Source: Pseudanabaena galeata CCNP1313
GTDB lineage: Bacteria; Cyanobacteriota; Cyanobacteriia; Pseudanabaenales; Pseudanabaenaceae
Length of the DNA: 64,000 nucleotides
Assembly: GCF_029910235.1 (NCBI RefSeq)
Contig: NZ_CP112874.1
Coordinates: forward strand, 2,046,001-2,110,000
Direction of reading: 5' to 3'
Position numbers and translations under genes: made by a program. The first letter of the stretch is position 1; the number at the start of each line of letters is the position of its first letter. Below the pieces are notes generated by a model. That model saw only the letters and a list, made by a program, of their open reading frames with translations. It did no database searches and was not told the origin of the DNA. Shown here in pieces: positions 27,187-38,700 of this stretch.

Positions 27187-27490
27187 AAAAGCTGGATTAG
27201 ATGACAAGCAGATTCTGGCTATAGTTGTGAAGTGAGCGTATCACTGAGTCATTTCTAGTTAGGGGACTCTATCTTGATACATTTATTGAAGAAGAATATC
27301 GGGTAGTCCTGCAAAGGGAAGAATTTGCTAAGGAAAGGATTACCGCAAAAAACGAAAGGTAATATCGTGCGGTGCAAAGCACCGCTAATCCTTGAGGGCT
27401 AAGGAAATAACACTTCTTTTGATTGGACAGAATCATGATATCCTTACAGAAAGCAACATCTTTCTTGATGCTCTATTCAGCCTTTAGAAC
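27187..27490. other. Gene-free stretch before the methyltransferase gene
   Basis: About 300 bases with no supportable gene. It includes a small gcggtgcaaagcaccgc palindrome inside a longer imperfect inverted repeat (aaggatta...taatcctt, around 27335-27405). Confidence 0.5.
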
Positions 27491-27589
27491 CCATTTAAGA
27501 ATTACTTTCTGCGGTTAAAAGCTCTAAAAGATCCCCCTCAATCCCCCTTAAAAAGGGGGACTGGGGGGATCTAGACAATTCTTAAATGG
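27491..27589. mobile_element. Palindromic element F
   Basis: Ends CCATTTAAGAATT and AATTCTTAAATGG, with an inner GATCCCCC...GGGGGGATC inverted repeat and a CCCCCTTAAAAAGGGGG stem. A related but disrupted copy begins at 48710. Confidence 0.75.
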
Positions 27590-27668
27590 TTTCTTAGGCA
27601 TTAGAGTCGTTGTTTGGGTTAGGGCTTAGTAAATGTGTTTGCCAAAACGCAATAATAAGGGTACTGAT

Positions 27669-28496
27669 ATGGACAGAATAAAATATGCATTAGGTTTGGT
27701 GTTAGCCAAATTATTTCCTAAAAAAGCTGATGAAATCCGCAAAAATTTTACGATTCCTAATTATCATTGGACTAACCTAAAAGTTCCTATTGTTGATAGA
27801 TTAATTCGGTTTTACCTTGGATACAAAATAAAGAAGCAAGAGGGTAAGATCTCAGATGAGTTGGAATCAATCCATAGAAATTTTTGGAGCAACGCAGACA
27901 CGTATTTTGCTAACACTAAAAATAGAACAGAAGAAGTACATATACCAGCACATAAGGACATCGTTCAAAGGCTAATCCCTTTATTGGTAGATAAAAACAT
28001 TCAATCTGTATACGAATTTGGGACTGGAGATGGAAGATGGTTGAATTATCTATCTCAACAATGGACAGTTGTTAAGAAATTTATTGGGATTGATATATCA
28101 GAGCGTCAAGTCGAGGACAATAATAGAACGTATGGTCATCTTACATTTGTTAGGTCAGATTTAATTGAATGGACTGAGAAAAACGCAACACACAATACTC
28201 TATATCATACCTGTGGTGGAGTTCTTGAGTATTTATCGGAAGAATCAGTTAAACGTCTCATTAAGATATTGAGAAATCAAGCAAAAGATTCGATAATATT
28301 TTTTATTGAGCCTCTTTATGGGAATTATGATATTAACAAAGATATTGCTTCAGAAATAATCGGTCAAGAATATTCATACACCCATAATTATATTCACTTG
28401 CTAGAATCAGCAGGCTTTGAAATTATAAGTCATGACGAAAAAGAAGTGGGTTATTTGGGGAGAATGCTTATTGTGTTAGCTTATAACAAGGGGTGA
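27669..28496 (+). CDS. Class I SAM-dependent methyltransferase
   Basis: 275 residues from the ATG at 27669, preceded by AAGGGT; an upstream start at 27633 would add 12. The SAM-binding motif YEFGTGDGRWLNYL is followed by an acidic strand end FIGIDISERQVEDN and a later FVRSDLIEW, the usual order of a Rossmann methyltransferase of the Methyltransf_25/31 type. An N-terminal helical region of about 100 residues precedes it. Base composition is more AT-rich than neighbouring genes, and the gene sits in a repeat-filled island between malQ and gcvT, so acquisition by transfer is possible. The substrate is unknown. Confidence 0.75.
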   Translation: MDRIKYALGLVLAKLFPKKADEIRKNFTIPNYHWTNLKVPIVDRLIRFYLGYKIKKQEGKISDELESIHRNFWSNADTYFANTKNRTEEVHIPAHKDIVQRLIPLLVDKNIQSVYEFGTGDGRWLNYLSQQWTVVKKFIGIDISERQVEDNNRTYGHLTFVRSDLIEWTEKNATHNTLYHTCGGVLEYLSEESVKRLIKILRNQAKDSIIFFIEPLYGNYDINKDIASEIIGQEYSYTHNYIHLLESAGFEIISHDEKEVGYLGRMLIVLAYNKG

Positions 28497-28572
28497 TTTA
28501 GGATTTGCGAAAGTAATATGGCGCATCTGGTTGCATATTTAGAATTACAAAGTTTTGCGCTTAAACCTAAAT

Positions 28573-28625
28573 CAAGAAATATTTTTAAAAGTGTTTCAAA
28601 GCAACACTTTTAAAAATATTTCTTG
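28573..28625. terminator. Hairpin after the methyltransferase gene
   Basis: 23-bp perfect arms around TCAAAGC, apex GTGTT/AACAC as in the hairpin at 21151. It lies about 80 bases past the stop codon. Confidence 0.6.
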
Positions 28626-28776
28626 TGGTTTGTTTGAGTGGTAATTGCCGAAATATTCAAAGAGCGATCGCCGATTATGTCGAGTCCATAAGAAATATCT
28701 AAAGCGATCGCCACAACAGTAAAGACTTGCATATTAAACTACATATTGTAGTTGTAATAGTTTTTCAAATAAATTT

Positions 28777-29865
28777 ATGGCCAACATTCTCAAACGCACG
28801 CCTTTATATGATTTCCATGTTGCTGCTGGTGCGCGATTGGTTGAATTTGGCGGCTGGGAGATGCCTGTCCAATATAAAGGGTTGGTTGCCGAACATCTAG
28901 CTGTGCGATCGCAAGTCGGGATGTTTGATGTGTCGCATATGGGCAAATTTGCAATTTCTGGGGAAGGTGTTCTCGAAATCTTGAACAAACTTGTGCCATC
29001 TAATTTAGGAAGAGTGAAGGTGGGACAGGCGCTATATACAGTTTTACTCAATGAACAAGCAGGGATTATTGATGATGTGATTTTTTATCGCCATGAACCT
29101 GATGGCGATCGCGAAAATTGGACATTAATCGTCAATGCCTCAACCACCGACAAAGATAAAGCATGGTTACAACAACATTTAGGCGATCGCCTGATTGATA
29201 ACTCGGCTTCACAAACTCTCATTGCAGTTCAAGGCAAAACAGCGATCGCTACTCTCCAAAACATCATTACTGAAGATTTATCCAAACTACCCCGTTTGCG
29301 GTTTGGTCATACCCGTACTGAAGTGTTAGGTGTACCAAGCTTCGTAGCACGAACAGGCTACACAGGCGAAGATGGCTGTGAAATCATGACCGATATCGAA
29401 ACAGGTAAGGCTCTTTGGCAAAAACTTCTCGATCTCGGCGTTGCTCCCTGTGGCTTAGGTTGCCGTGACACCCTGCGACTAGAGGCAGGAATGCATCTTT
29501 ATGGTCAAGATATGAATGATACGATTACTCCTCTGGAAGCTGATCTGATGTGGATTGTGCATCTCAAAGAGAAAGGTGATTTTATCGGACGCGCGGTTTT
29601 AGAAGATCAAAAACTAAATGGAGTCTCTCGCAAATTAATCGGTTTAGAACTAGAAGGGCGCAATATTGCTCGTCACGATTATCCAATTCGATTTGAAGGC
29701 GAAACTGTCGGCATTGTCACCAGTGGCACGATGTCACCGACTCTAGGTAAGGCGATCGCTTTCGGCTATGTACCAACACACCTCGCCAAGAATGGGCAAA
29801 TCCTCCAAGTCCAAATCCGCGATAAAGAGTTTCCTGCCAAAGTAACCAAGCGAAACTTCTTGTAG
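28777..29865 (+). CDS. gcvT: Glycine cleavage system T protein (aminomethyltransferase)
   Basis: 362 residues. It transfers the methylene group from the H-protein-bound intermediate to tetrahydrofolate, releasing ammonia, and so serves photorespiration. The N-terminus RTPLYDFHVAAGARLVEFGG with EMPVQYKG, the folate-site region FDVSHMGKF, YTGEDGCEI and GLGCRDTLRLEAGMHLYGQD are family landmarks, and the C-terminal barrel ends PAKVTKRNFL. The start is an ATG in an AT-rich leader. A 24-bp-arm terminator follows. The other gcv genes are not in the window. Confidence 0.96.
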   Translation: MANILKRTPLYDFHVAAGARLVEFGGWEMPVQYKGLVAEHLAVRSQVGMFDVSHMGKFAISGEGVLEILNKLVPSNLGRVKVGQALYTVLLNEQAGIIDDVIFYRHEPDGDRENWTLIVNASTTDKDKAWLQQHLGDRLIDNSASQTLIAVQGKTAIATLQNIITEDLSKLPRLRFGHTRTEVLGVPSFVARTGYTGEDGCEIMTDIETGKALWQKLLDLGVAPCGLGCRDTLRLEAGMHLYGQDMNDTITPLEADLMWIVHLKEKGDFIGRAVLEDQKLNGVSRKLIGLELEGRNIARHDYPIRFEGETVGIVTSGTMSPTLGKAIAFGYVPTHLAKNGQILQVQIRDKEFPAKVTKRNFL

Positions 29866-29893
29866 AATTTTGAGTAAATATAATTTCTGGGTA

Positions 29894-29944
29894 AACCCAA
29901 AAACACAAAGACGGCGCTTCGCGCCGTCTTTGTGTTTTTGGGTT
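29894..29944. terminator. Terminator after gcvT
   Basis: 24-bp perfect arms AACCCAAAAACACAAAGACG... around TTC, with a T-run on both strands. It insulates gcvT from rpoB. Confidence 0.88.
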
Positions 29945-29971
29945 GGCTAAAGATAAAACATCAAAAAGAGC

Positions 29972-30001
29972 TTGACAATTAGATCGTAGGTAAGCTAGGA
30001 T
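29972..30001 (+). promoter_or_regulatory. Candidate promoter of the rpoB operon
   Basis: TTGACA at 29972-29977, an 18-base spacer and TAGGAT at 29996-30001, about 65 bases upstream of the rpoB ATG and just after the gcvT terminator. The -35 is perfect and the -10 matches 4 of 6. Confidence 0.6.
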
Positions 30002-30068
30002 AATGTGCTTATGTCTAGAATCAAAACTAGATATATACTCCGCCCACTAAAACTGCAGTCATTAGTGC

Positions 30069-33000
30069 ATGAATAAGCCTACTCTTGTTACTCCTGCCTT
30101 CGTTCTACCAGATCTTGTAGAAATCCAGCGGGAGAGTTTTCGATGGTTCCTAGAAGAAGGACTTATTGAAGAGCTTGAGAGTTTCTCACCGATTACAGAT
30201 TATACGGGCAAAATGGAACTCCATTTCATTGCCAAAGATTATAAACTCAAGCGTCCAAAATATAGTGTTGATGAGTCCAAACGTCGGGATGCCACCTATG
30301 CCGTACAGATGTACGTTCCCACGAGGCTTATTAATAAAGAAACAGGAGAAATAAAAGAGCAAGAAGTTTTTATTGGCGATCTGCCCCTGATGACAGATCG
30401 TGGAACCTTTATCATCAATGGCGCTGAGCGAGTCATCGTCAATCAGATTGTCCGTAGCCCTGGGGTTTATTACAAACAAGAGATTGACAAGAACGGTCGC
30501 CGTACCTACAACGCCAGCCTGATTCCTAACCGAGGTGCATGGCTAAAGTTTGAAACCGACAAGAATGATCTTGTATGGGTACGTATTGACAAAACTCGTA
30601 AACTTTCCGCACAGGTATTACTGAAGGCGATCGGCTTAAGTGATGCGGAAATTCTTGATGCGCTGACTCACCGTGAGTATTTCCAGAAAACAATTGATAA
30701 AGAAGGTCAGTTCGACGAAGACGAAGCTCTGAAAGAGCTTTATCGCAAGCTCCGTCCAGGTGAGCCTCCTACGGAGTCTGGTGGACGTGAACTATTGCGA
30801 TCGCGCTTTTTTGACCCCAAACGTTATGACCTCGGAAAGGTTGGACGTTACAAGCTCAATAAGAAATTGCGCTTAAATACCCCTGACACGATGCGGGTAC
30901 TGACCGAGAAGGACATTCTCACTGCGATCAACTATCTGATTAACCTCAAATTTGATATCGGTGAAATCGACGACATTGACCACTTAGGCAACCGTCGCGT
31001 CAGGTCAGTCGGTGAATTGCTACAAAACCAAGTTCGTGTTGGCTTAAACCGTCTAGAGCGGATCATTCGCGAACGAATGACTGTCTCTGATGTTGATGCA
31101 TTGACCCCTGCATCCTTGGTTAACCCCAAGCCCCTAGTTGCCGCAATCAAAGAATTCTTTGGTTCTAGCCAACTATCTCAGTTCATGGATCAAACCAATC
31201 CTCTCGCTGAGTTAACCCACAAGCGTCGTCTTAGCGCCCTTGGTCCTGGTGGTCTGACCCGTGAACGTGCAGGCTTCGCAGTGCGTGATATTCACCCTAG
31301 TCACTACGGTCGCATCTGCCCCATTGAAACGCCTGAAGGACCTAACGCTGGTCTGATCGGTTCCTTGGCAACTCACGCTCGTGTGAATCAATACGGCTTC
31401 ATCGAAACTCCTTATTATGCAGTTGAAAATGGCAAAGTTCACAAGAACGAAGAACCTGTCTACATGACTGCCGATGAAGAAGATGAATTCCGCGTAGCTC
31501 CAGGTGACGTAGCTACTAACGATGAAGGTTATATTTTTAACGAAATTGTACCGATTCGCTACCGTCAAGAATGGGGTACAGCAACACCTGAAGAAATTGA
31601 CTATGTTGCAGTTTCTCCTGTACAGATCATCTCGGTGGCAACATCGCTGATTCCTTTCCTTGAGCATGATGATGCTAACCGCGCCCTGATGGGATCGAAC
31701 ATGCAACGTCAAGCGGTTCCTCTCTTGCGTCCTGAGCGTCCCCTCGTTGGTACTGGACTTGAAGCGCAAGCTGCGCGTGACTCAGGTATGGTAATCGTCT
31801 CGCGAGTCACAGGTGAAGTCTCCTATGTCTCTGCCGATGAAATTCGCGTTAAGGCTGATGACACTGGTTTAGAAAGCATCTACCGTCTGCAAAAGTATCA
31901 GCGATCAAACCAAGACACCTGCTTAAATCAGCGTCCTCTGGTATGGGTTGGCGATACGGTCGTCGCAGGGCAAGTACTTGCTGACGGCTCGGCAACTGAA
32001 GGTGGAGAAATTGCGCTTGGTCAGAACATTCTCGTTGCTTACATGCCTTGGGAAGGCTACAACTACGAAGACGCAATTCTGATTAATGAGCGTCTCGTAA
32101 TTGATGATGTTTATACCTCGATTCACGTTGAGAAATACGAAATTGAGGCAAGGCAAACTAAGCTAGGACCTGAAGAAATCACTCGCGAAATTCCTAACGT
32201 TGGCGAAGATTCTCTGCGTAACCTTGATGAACAGGGCATTATTCGCATTGGCGCTTGGGTAAGTTCTGGTGAAATCCTTGTTGGTAAAGTCACACCTAAG
32301 GGTGAATCTGATCAGCCTCCTGAAGAAAAGCTGTTAAGAGCAATTTTCGGTGAAAAGGCTCGTGATGTAAGAGATAACTCTTTGCGCGTACCTAACGGTG
32401 AAAAGGGTCGCGTTGTCGATGTGCGCGTATTTACTCGCGAACAAGGCGATGAGCTTCCTCCGGGGGCAAACATGGTCGTTCGTGTCTATGTTGCTCAAAA
32501 ACGCAAGATCCAAGTCGGCGACAAGATGGCAGGTCGTCACGGTAACAAGGGTATTATTTCGCGGATTTTGCCGAAGGAAGATATGCCTTTCTTGCCCGAT
32601 GGTACGCCTCTCGACATCGTGTTGAACCCTCTGGGTGTACCTTCTCGGATGAACGTCGGTCAAGTATTTGAATGCTTGCTCGGTTGGGCTGCGGAAAACT
32701 TGAATGCTCGTTTTAAGATCGTACCTTTCGATGAAATGTATGGTGAAGAGGCATCTCGTGAATTGGTACATGGTCAGCTAGAACATGCTCGTAACCACAC
32801 TGGCAAAGACTGGATCTTTAATGATGGCTTCCCAGGTAAATTGACCGTCTATGACGGACGCACTGGTGAACCCTTTGATCAACCTGTGACCGTTGGTAAA
32901 GCTTATATGCTGAAACTAGTTCACCTTGTTGATGACAAGATTCACGCTCGTTCAACTGGTCCTTACTCTCTAGTTACCCAGCAACCTCTTGGTGGTAAAG

Positions 33001-33371
33001 CCCAGCAAGGTGGTCAGCGCTTTGGAGAAATGGAAGTATGGGCGCTGGAAGCTTTTGGTGCAGCCTATATTCTCCAAGAACTGCTCACAGTTAAGTCTGA
33101 CGATATGACTGGACGTAACGAAGCGCTGAATGCGATCGTGAAAGGTCATGCAATTCCTCGTCCTGGTACGCCTGAATCATTCAAGGTATTGGTACGCGAA
33201 CTTCAGTCGCTATGTTTGGATGTATCAGTTCACAAACTCTCTGAGGATGGCAGTAACCAAGATACAGAAGTAGATCTGATGGTGGATACTGGTTCCCGTC
33301 GCACCCCAAATCGTCCAACCTATGAATCTGTCTACCGAGGCGATATCAACTTTGATGAGGACGATGATTAA
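30069..33371 (+). CDS. rpoB: RNA polymerase beta subunit
   Basis: 1100 residues, the normal cyanobacterial length. It forms half of the catalytic cleft. Visible landmarks include [19 protein letters not shown] at the start, the rifampicin region [20 protein letters not shown] and [22 protein letters not shown], the GHNKGI-like [13 protein letters not shown] and the C-terminal [20 protein letters not shown] clamp motif. Nothing is missing. A TTGACA promoter lies upstream, and rpoC1 and rpoC2 follow on the same strand. Confidence 0.98.
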   Translation: MNKPTLVTPAFVLPDLVEIQRESFRWFLEEGLIEELESFSPITDYTGKMELHFIAKDYKLKRPKYSVDESKRRDATYAVQMYVPTRLINKETGEIKEQEVFIGDLPLMTDRGTFIINGAERVIVNQIVRSPGVYYKQEIDKNGRRTYNASLIPNRGAWLKFETDKNDLVWVRIDKTRKLSAQVLLKAIGLSDAEILDALTHREYFQKTIDKEGQFDEDEALKELYRKLRPGEPPTESGGRELLRSRFFDPKRYDLGKVGRYKLNKKLRLNTPDTMRVLTEKDILTAINYLINLKFDIGEIDDIDHLGNRRVRSVGELLQNQVRVGLNRLERIIRERMTVSDVDALTPASLVNPKPLVAAIKEFFGSSQLSQFMDQTNPLAELTHKRRLSALGPGGLTRERAGFAVRDIHPSHYGRICPIETPEGPNAGLIGSLATHARVNQYGFIETPYYAVENGKVHKNEEPVYMTADEEDEFRVAPGDVATNDEGYIFNEIVPIRYRQEWGTATPEEIDYVAVSPVQIISVATSLIPFLEHDDANRALMGSNMQRQAVPLLRPERPLVGTGLEAQAARDSGMVIVSRVTGEVSYVSADEIRVKADDTGLESIYRLQKYQRSNQDTCLNQRPLVWVGDTVVAGQVLADGSATEGGEIALGQNILVAYMPWEGYNYEDAILINERLVIDDVYTSIHVEKYEIEARQTKLGPEEITREIPNVGEDSLRNLDEQGIIRIGAWVSSGEILVGKVTPKGESDQPPEEKLLRAIFGEKARDVRDNSLRVPNGEKGRVVDVRVFTREQGDELPPGANMVVRVYVAQKRKIQVGDKMAGRHGNKGIISRILPKEDMPFLPDGTPLDIVLNPLGVPSRMNVGQVFECLLGWAAENLNARFKIVPFDEMYGEEASRELVHGQLEHARNHTGKDWIFNDGFPGKLTVYDGRTGEPFDQPVTVGKAYMLKLVHLVDDKIHARSTGPYSLVTQQPLGGKAQQGGQRFGEMEVWALEAFGAAYILQELLTVKSDDMTGRNEALNAIVKGHAIPRPGTPESFKVLVRELQSLCLDVSVHKLSEDGSNQDTEVDLMVDTGSRRTPNRPTYESVYRGDINFDEDDD

Positions 33372-33600
33372 TAATTAGCTGTTAGCAGTTGGCTATTAGC
33401 TGTTAGCTTTTGGAATATCCAAGCTAAACGCTAATAGCTAAGTGCTAAACCCTAATAGCTAACTAAATCTTGTTGCTGCAATTCAGCGATTTTCTACGCA
33501 ATGCTATCTAGCGCAATTCAATCATAAAAAAGCTAAAAGCTAACCGCTAATGGCTAACAGCTTTCAACCTAAAGAACTTAATTTAAGGACGTTGTAACGT
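33372..33600. repeat. GCTAATAGCTAA-type repeats between rpoB and rpoC1
   Basis: The 229-base spacer has three blocks of short degenerate repeats: AGCTGTTAGCAGTTGGC near 33380, GCTAAACGCTAATAGCTAAG near 33425, and AAAGCTAACCGCTAATGGCT near 33540. The first block is complementary in kind to the others, so the transcript could fold. No gene or terminator with a T-run is seen. GGACGTTGTAACGT precedes the rpoC1 start. Confidence 0.6.
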
Positions 33601-35637
33601 ATGGCGAAAGTGGAACAGCGATTTGACTATGTCAAGATTGGCTTGGCATCACCCGATCGCATTCGTAAGTGGGGCGAGAGAGTTTTACCAAATGGCAGTT
33701 TGGTTGGCGAAGTCACAAAACCTGAAACAATTAACTACCGCACACTGAAGCCAGAAATGGATGGCTTGTTCTGTGAGCGGATTTTTGGTCCTGCTAAGGA
33801 CTGGGAATGTCATTGCGGCAAGTATAAGCGTGTGCGCCATCGTGGCATCGTTTGCGAGCGTTGCGGCGTAGAAGTCACGGAGTCAAGAGTACGCCGTCAC
33901 CGTATGGGCTTCATCAAGTTAGCGGCTTCAGTTACCCATGTATGGTATCTCAAGGGTATTCCCAGTTATATGGCGACTTTGCTGGATATTCCTCTACGTG
34001 ATGTCGAGCAAATTGTTTACTTTAATGCCTACGTTGTCCTTAATCCCGGAATTCAGTCTGAGGTTGATGGTGTAATTGTTTCCGTCAATAGCCGTGAGAT
34101 CCGTATTCGTGGCGTTGATGGTATTGAAAGAGCTTATCATTTGCATCCAAAACATGTTTCTTCTGTGACGGAAGGAAAGGTTGTTGAAGCTGGAGAGGCG
34201 ATCGCTAGTGCCTACAATCTCTCATACAAGCAACTGCTTTCTGAGGATCAATGGATTGATCTAGAAGATCAAATCTATGCTGAAGATCCAGTCCTAGACG
34301 GTATTGAAGTTGGTATTGGTGCTGAAGCAATTAAGCAATTATTGCAAAATATCAATCTTGAAAAGGAAGCTGAGCGTCTTCGCACGGATATTGAAAATTC
34401 CAAAGGTCAAAAACGCGCCAAATTAATCAAGCGTTTGCGGGTAGTTGATAACTTTGTGGCGACTGGCTCTAAGCCAGACTGGATGGTGTTGGATGTCATT
34501 CCTGTAATTCCTCCCGATTTGCGTCCGATGGTACAGCTTGATGGTGGGCGCTTTGCTACCAGCGACTTGAATGATCTCTATCGTCGGGTGATCAACCGTA
34601 ACAACCGTTTAGCAAGGTTACAAGAAATCCTTGCACCTGAGATTATCGTCCGTAACGAAAAACGGATGTTGCAAGAAGCTGTTGATGCGCTCATCGATAA
34701 CGGTCGTCGTGGACGGACAGTAGTTGGCGCAAACAATCGCCCACTGAAGTCTCTCTCAGACATTATCGAAGGTAAGCAAGGTCGTTTCCGTCAAAACTTA
34801 CTCGGTAAACGGGTTGACTACTCTGGTCGTTCAGTCATCGTCGTTGGTCCTAACCTCAAGATTCACCAATGTGGTCTGCCTAAGGAAATGGCGATCGAGC
34901 TGTTCCAGCCCTTTGTAATTCATCGCCTGATCAAAACAGGTTTAGTGAATAACATTAAAGCTGCCAAGAAACTGATTCAGCGTAATGATCCAGCCGTTTG
35001 GGACGTACTAGAGGATGTGATCCGTGAACACCCCGTGATGCTCAACCGCGCTCCAACGTTGCACAGATTGGGTATTCAAGCCTTTGAACCTTTGCTAGTG
35101 AGTGGTCGTGCAATTCAATTGCATCCCCTCGTTTGTCCAGCCTTTAACGCTGACTTTGACGGTGACCAAATGGCGGTTCACGTACCTCTATCGATTGAAG
35201 CGCAAGCAGAAGCACGCTTGTTGATGTTGGCTTCTAACAACATTCTCTCGCCTGCAACAGGTCGTCCGATCGTTACACCTAGCCAAGATATGGTTTTGGG
35301 CTGTTACTATCTCACCACCGAAAATCCCTATAAGCAGAAAGGTGAAGGACGTTACTTTGCTAACTTCAACGATGTCGTGATGGCATACGAACAAGGTGAA
35401 ATTGACATTCATGCCAATGTTTGGGTGCGTTTCGAGGGAATCGTGGAAGGTCAAGGTGCAGTCAAGGAAAATGAGGAGCCTAAAGTTACGGTTCTCGAAG
35501 ATGGCACAAAGGTCAAGGAATACGATTTCCGACGGACTCGTGAAGATGCTGAAGGTGGCTTGATTTCGCAGTACATCAAAACTACTCCTGGGCGCGTAAT
35601 TTTCAATCAGGCAATTTATGCGTCTCTAGCTATCTAA
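33601..35637 (+). CDS. rpoC1: RNA polymerase gamma (beta-prime N-terminal) subunit with extra domain
   Basis: 678 residues; cyanobacterial RpoC1 is usually near 625. The zinc site C70, C72, C85, C88 and the catalytic NADFDGD (516-522) are present. After [11 protein letters not shown] (to residue 150) an insert of about 56 residues (151-206, [18 protein letters not shown] then [14 protein letters not shown]) precedes the usual [10 protein letters not shown]. The insert looks like a small beta-barrel (sandwich-barrel hybrid) and sits where some other bacteria, such as Thermus, carry the beta-prime non-conserved domain. The reading frame is intact through it. It is the second gene of the rpoB operon. 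Confidence 0.96.
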   Translation: MAKVEQRFDYVKIGLASPDRIRKWGERVLPNGSLVGEVTKPETINYRTLKPEMDGLFCERIFGPAKDWECHCGKYKRVRHRGIVCERCGVEVTESRVRRHRMGFIKLAASVTHVWYLKGIPSYMATLLDIPLRDVEQIVYFNAYVVLNPGIQSEVDGVIVSVNSREIRIRGVDGIERAYHLHPKHVSSVTEGKVVEAGEAIASAYNLSYKQLLSEDQWIDLEDQIYAEDPVLDGIEVGIGAEAIKQLLQNINLEKEAERLRTDIENSKGQKRAKLIKRLRVVDNFVATGSKPDWMVLDVIPVIPPDLRPMVQLDGGRFATSDLNDLYRRVINRNNRLARLQEILAPEIIVRNEKRMLQEAVDALIDNGRRGRTVVGANNRPLKSLSDIIEGKQGRFRQNLLGKRVDYSGRSVIVVGPNLKIHQCGLPKEMAIELFQPFVIHRLIKTGLVNNIKAAKKLIQRNDPAVWDVLEDVIREHPVMLNRAPTLHRLGIQAFEPLLVSGRAIQLHPLVCPAFNADFDGDQMAVHVPLSIEAQAEARLLMLASNNILSPATGRPIVTPSQDMVLGCYYLTTENPYKQKGEGRYFANFNDVVMAYEQGEIDIHANVWVRFEGIVEGQGAVKENEEPKVTVLEDGTKVKEYDFRRTREDAEGGLISQYIKTTPGRVIFNQAIYASLAI

Positions 35638-35640
35638 ATG

Positions 35641-35675
35641 TTATGAATAGCCTTGCTCTGCGTGGCTATTCATAA
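35641..35675. other. Intercistronic hairpin between rpoC1 and rpoC2
   Basis: 12-bp perfect arms TTATGAATAGCC and complement around an 11-base loop, three bases past the rpoC1 stop. There is no T-run. It may be an RNA-processing or stability element rather than a terminator. Confidence 0.55.
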
Positions 35676-35725
35676 TCATAAAATTTCGATTAATTACTCA
35701 AAAGATTATTTAATAGCTTAATACC

Positions 35726-38700
35726 ATGGCAGATTTCACGACTAGCAACACGGATTCGCCTGAAGAAAAGAAGCCTCAGCGCTTTATCAATAGCACCATC
35801 GATAAGGGGCAGTTGAAGAAGTTAATTGCTTGGGCTTTTACGCATTATGGAACAACTAGCGCCGCCAATGTTGCTGACCAATTAAAAGCACTAGGCTTTC
35901 GCTATGCAACTCAGGCTGGCGTATCAATTAGTATCGACGATTTACAAGTTCCTGCTAGTAAGAAAGCTTTGCTAGCGGCGGCTGAGCAAGAAATCGAAGA
36001 AACCGAAAGCCGTTATACAAGGGGCGAAATTACCGAGGTCGAACGTTTCCAAAAGGTAATTGATACATGGAACGTGGCTAATGAGAACCTCAAGGATGAG
36101 GTGGTGAAAAACTTTAAGAGCAATAACCCTCTTAACTCGGTATACATGATGGCGTTCTCTGGAGCGCGTGGTAACATCTCGCAGGTGCGTCAGCTAGTCG
36201 GTATGCGTGGTTTGATGGCTGATCCGCAAGGGGAAATTATCGATTTACCGATTAAGACGAATTTCCGTGAAGGGCTGACAGTTACCGAATATATTATTTC
36301 CTCCTACGGTGCGCGTAAAGGACTCGTAGATACAGCGTTACGCACGGCTGACTCTGGATATCTTACCCGTCGTCTTGTTGACGTATCGCAGGATGTGATC
36401 GTTCGTGAGAATGACTGTGGTACGACTCGCGGCATTAAGCTCAAAGCGATGCGCGATGGGGAAAAGACCTTAATCAAGTTGTCCGATCGCCTATTTGGTC
36501 GGGTGGCAGCCGAGGATATTGTCGATCCTAATACGGGCGAAGTGATCGTCATGCGTAATCAAGAGATTTCGGAAGATTTATCCTTGGCAGCACAAAAGGC
36601 TGGAGTCGAAGAAGTTTGTGTGCGCTCCGCCTTTACTTGCGAATCGACGCGATCGGTTTGTCAGATGTGCTATGGCTGGAGCTTGGCTCATGCTGAGTTG
36701 GTAGATATTGGCGAAGCAGTAGGTATCATCGCCGCCCAGTCCATCGGTGAACCAGGTACACAGCTAACTATGCGTACTTTCCACACAGGTGGTGTATTTA
36801 CTGGGGAAGTTGCTGAACAACAACGCGCTCCCTACGATGGCACAATCAAGTACAACAAAAAGCTGAAAGTCCGCCCCATGCGTACTCGTCACGGTGAAGA
36901 CGCATTCATTGTGGAATCCAATGGTGACTTTACCCTAGAAAGTTCTGAAGGTAAGAAAGTCTATGCGATTACCCAAGGTTCGACATTGTTGATGCGTGAT
37001 GGACAGAAAGTATCTCAAAATCAACTGATGGCTGAGGTATCCATCACAGGTAAAACTTCTCGCAAAACCACAGAAAAGGCGACAAAAGCGCTGAATACTG
37101 GTTTGGCAGGTGAAGTATTATTCTCGGATCTGGCGATCGAAGAGAAAAAAGACCGTCAAGGTAACACCAGCTACGTCGCTCGTGGTGAAAAAGGACGGGT
37201 TTGGGTCTTGGCTGGTGAAGTCTATGACTTGCCTCCAACGGCTGAGCCAACTGTGAAAAATGAAACCTATGTCACAGAAGGTGATGTCCTTGCGGAAACT
37301 CGCTTGATTACAGAGCATGGCGGTGTCGTACGTTTGAGTGAGGAAGATAGTCGCCATAACCGCGAAGTCGAAATTATTACGGCTTCGGTAGTATTGGATC
37401 AGGCGATCGTTAAAGAAGAAAGCTATCAAGGTCGTGAGCATTATGTTCTGGAAACTCAAGGTGGTCAAAGCTTCTCGCTCAAGGCTTCTCCCGGTTCCAA
37501 ACTGATCAATAATCAAGTCGTTGCCGAACTGATTGATGATACTTACCAAACTAAGAGTGGCGGTATTATCAAGTTCGCAGGTGTGGAAGTTGCTAAGCGC
37601 AGTAAGGGCAAGCAGGGTTATGAAGTCGTCAAGGGTGGCACTTTGCTCTGGGTTCCTGAAGAAACCCATGAAGTGAATAAGGATGCTTCCCTATTGATGG
37701 TGGAAGAGAATCAGTTCATTGAGGCTGGGACAGAAGTTGTTAAGGATATCTTCAGTCAAACCGCAGGGGTGGTGGAAGTATTCCAAAAGAATGACATTCT
37801 GCGCGAAATTGTGATCAAACCAGGTGATTTACATCTTGTTGATGATCCACAAACTGCCATGCAAAAGAATGGCACTTTAGCTCAACCAGGCACGGAAATT
37901 ATGCCAGGATTGACTTCCCCAGAACTGCGCTATGTGGAATATCTGGACTCGACGGAAGGTCCTGCCTTGCTATTACGTCCCGTGGAGGAATATCAAGTTC
38001 CTGATGTGCCAACGGTTCCTAGCCAAGAATCGGTCAACCAAGAAGGTCGTTCGATTGGATTACGGGCTGTTCAGCGTATCCCTTACAAGGACGGCGATCG
38101 CGTCAAGGCGATCGATAGCGTGGAGCTACTCAAGACTCAACTATTACTAGAAGTTGACACCGATGCCCCTCAATTGGCTGCGGACATTGAGTTTATTCCT
38201 AATGACAGCGATCCAGGTAGCTTGCGTTTGCAATTGGTAATTCTCGAATCCTTAGTGATTCGTCAAGATAACTCTGGCGACCCCGCTCACACCAACTCAC
38301 GCACTCGTTTGCTAGTAAATGATGGCGATCGCATTGATCCAGGTGCAGTTGTTGCTCGCACGGAAATTCTCTGTAAGCGGCCTGGTCAAATTCGTGGTAT
38401 TCGTCAAGGGGCAGAAGTAGTTCGTCGTTTACTGGTTGTTACCGAAGCAGATTGCATCACCACACCTTGCCCTAATCCCACGGTGCAGGCTGGAGATCTT
38501 TTGCGATCGGGTGATGAAATAGGTGAGGGCGTGATTACCGAAGAGTCGGGACAAGTTCTCAAGGTAGAAGATGGCTCCGTCGTATTTCGGATTGGTCGTC
38601 CTTATCTGGTATCCCCTGGTGCATTGTTGCAAATCCATGATGCTGACCTTGTGCAACGTGGTGACAACATTGCCCTGCTAGTATTTGAACGAGCCAAAAC

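Noticed and set aside
27235-27350. Possible coding remnant with LDTFIEEEYRVVLQREEFAK-like text before the methyltransferase gene
   Set aside because: Too short, no start, and no family recognised. It may be chance or a decayed C-terminus.
30166-33300. Open frames of 60-185 codons antisense to or overlapping rpoB, such as 31212-31769 on the minus strand
   Set aside because: They lie wholly within strongly conserved rpoB sequence and their products have no protein-like features; they mirror its codon bias.
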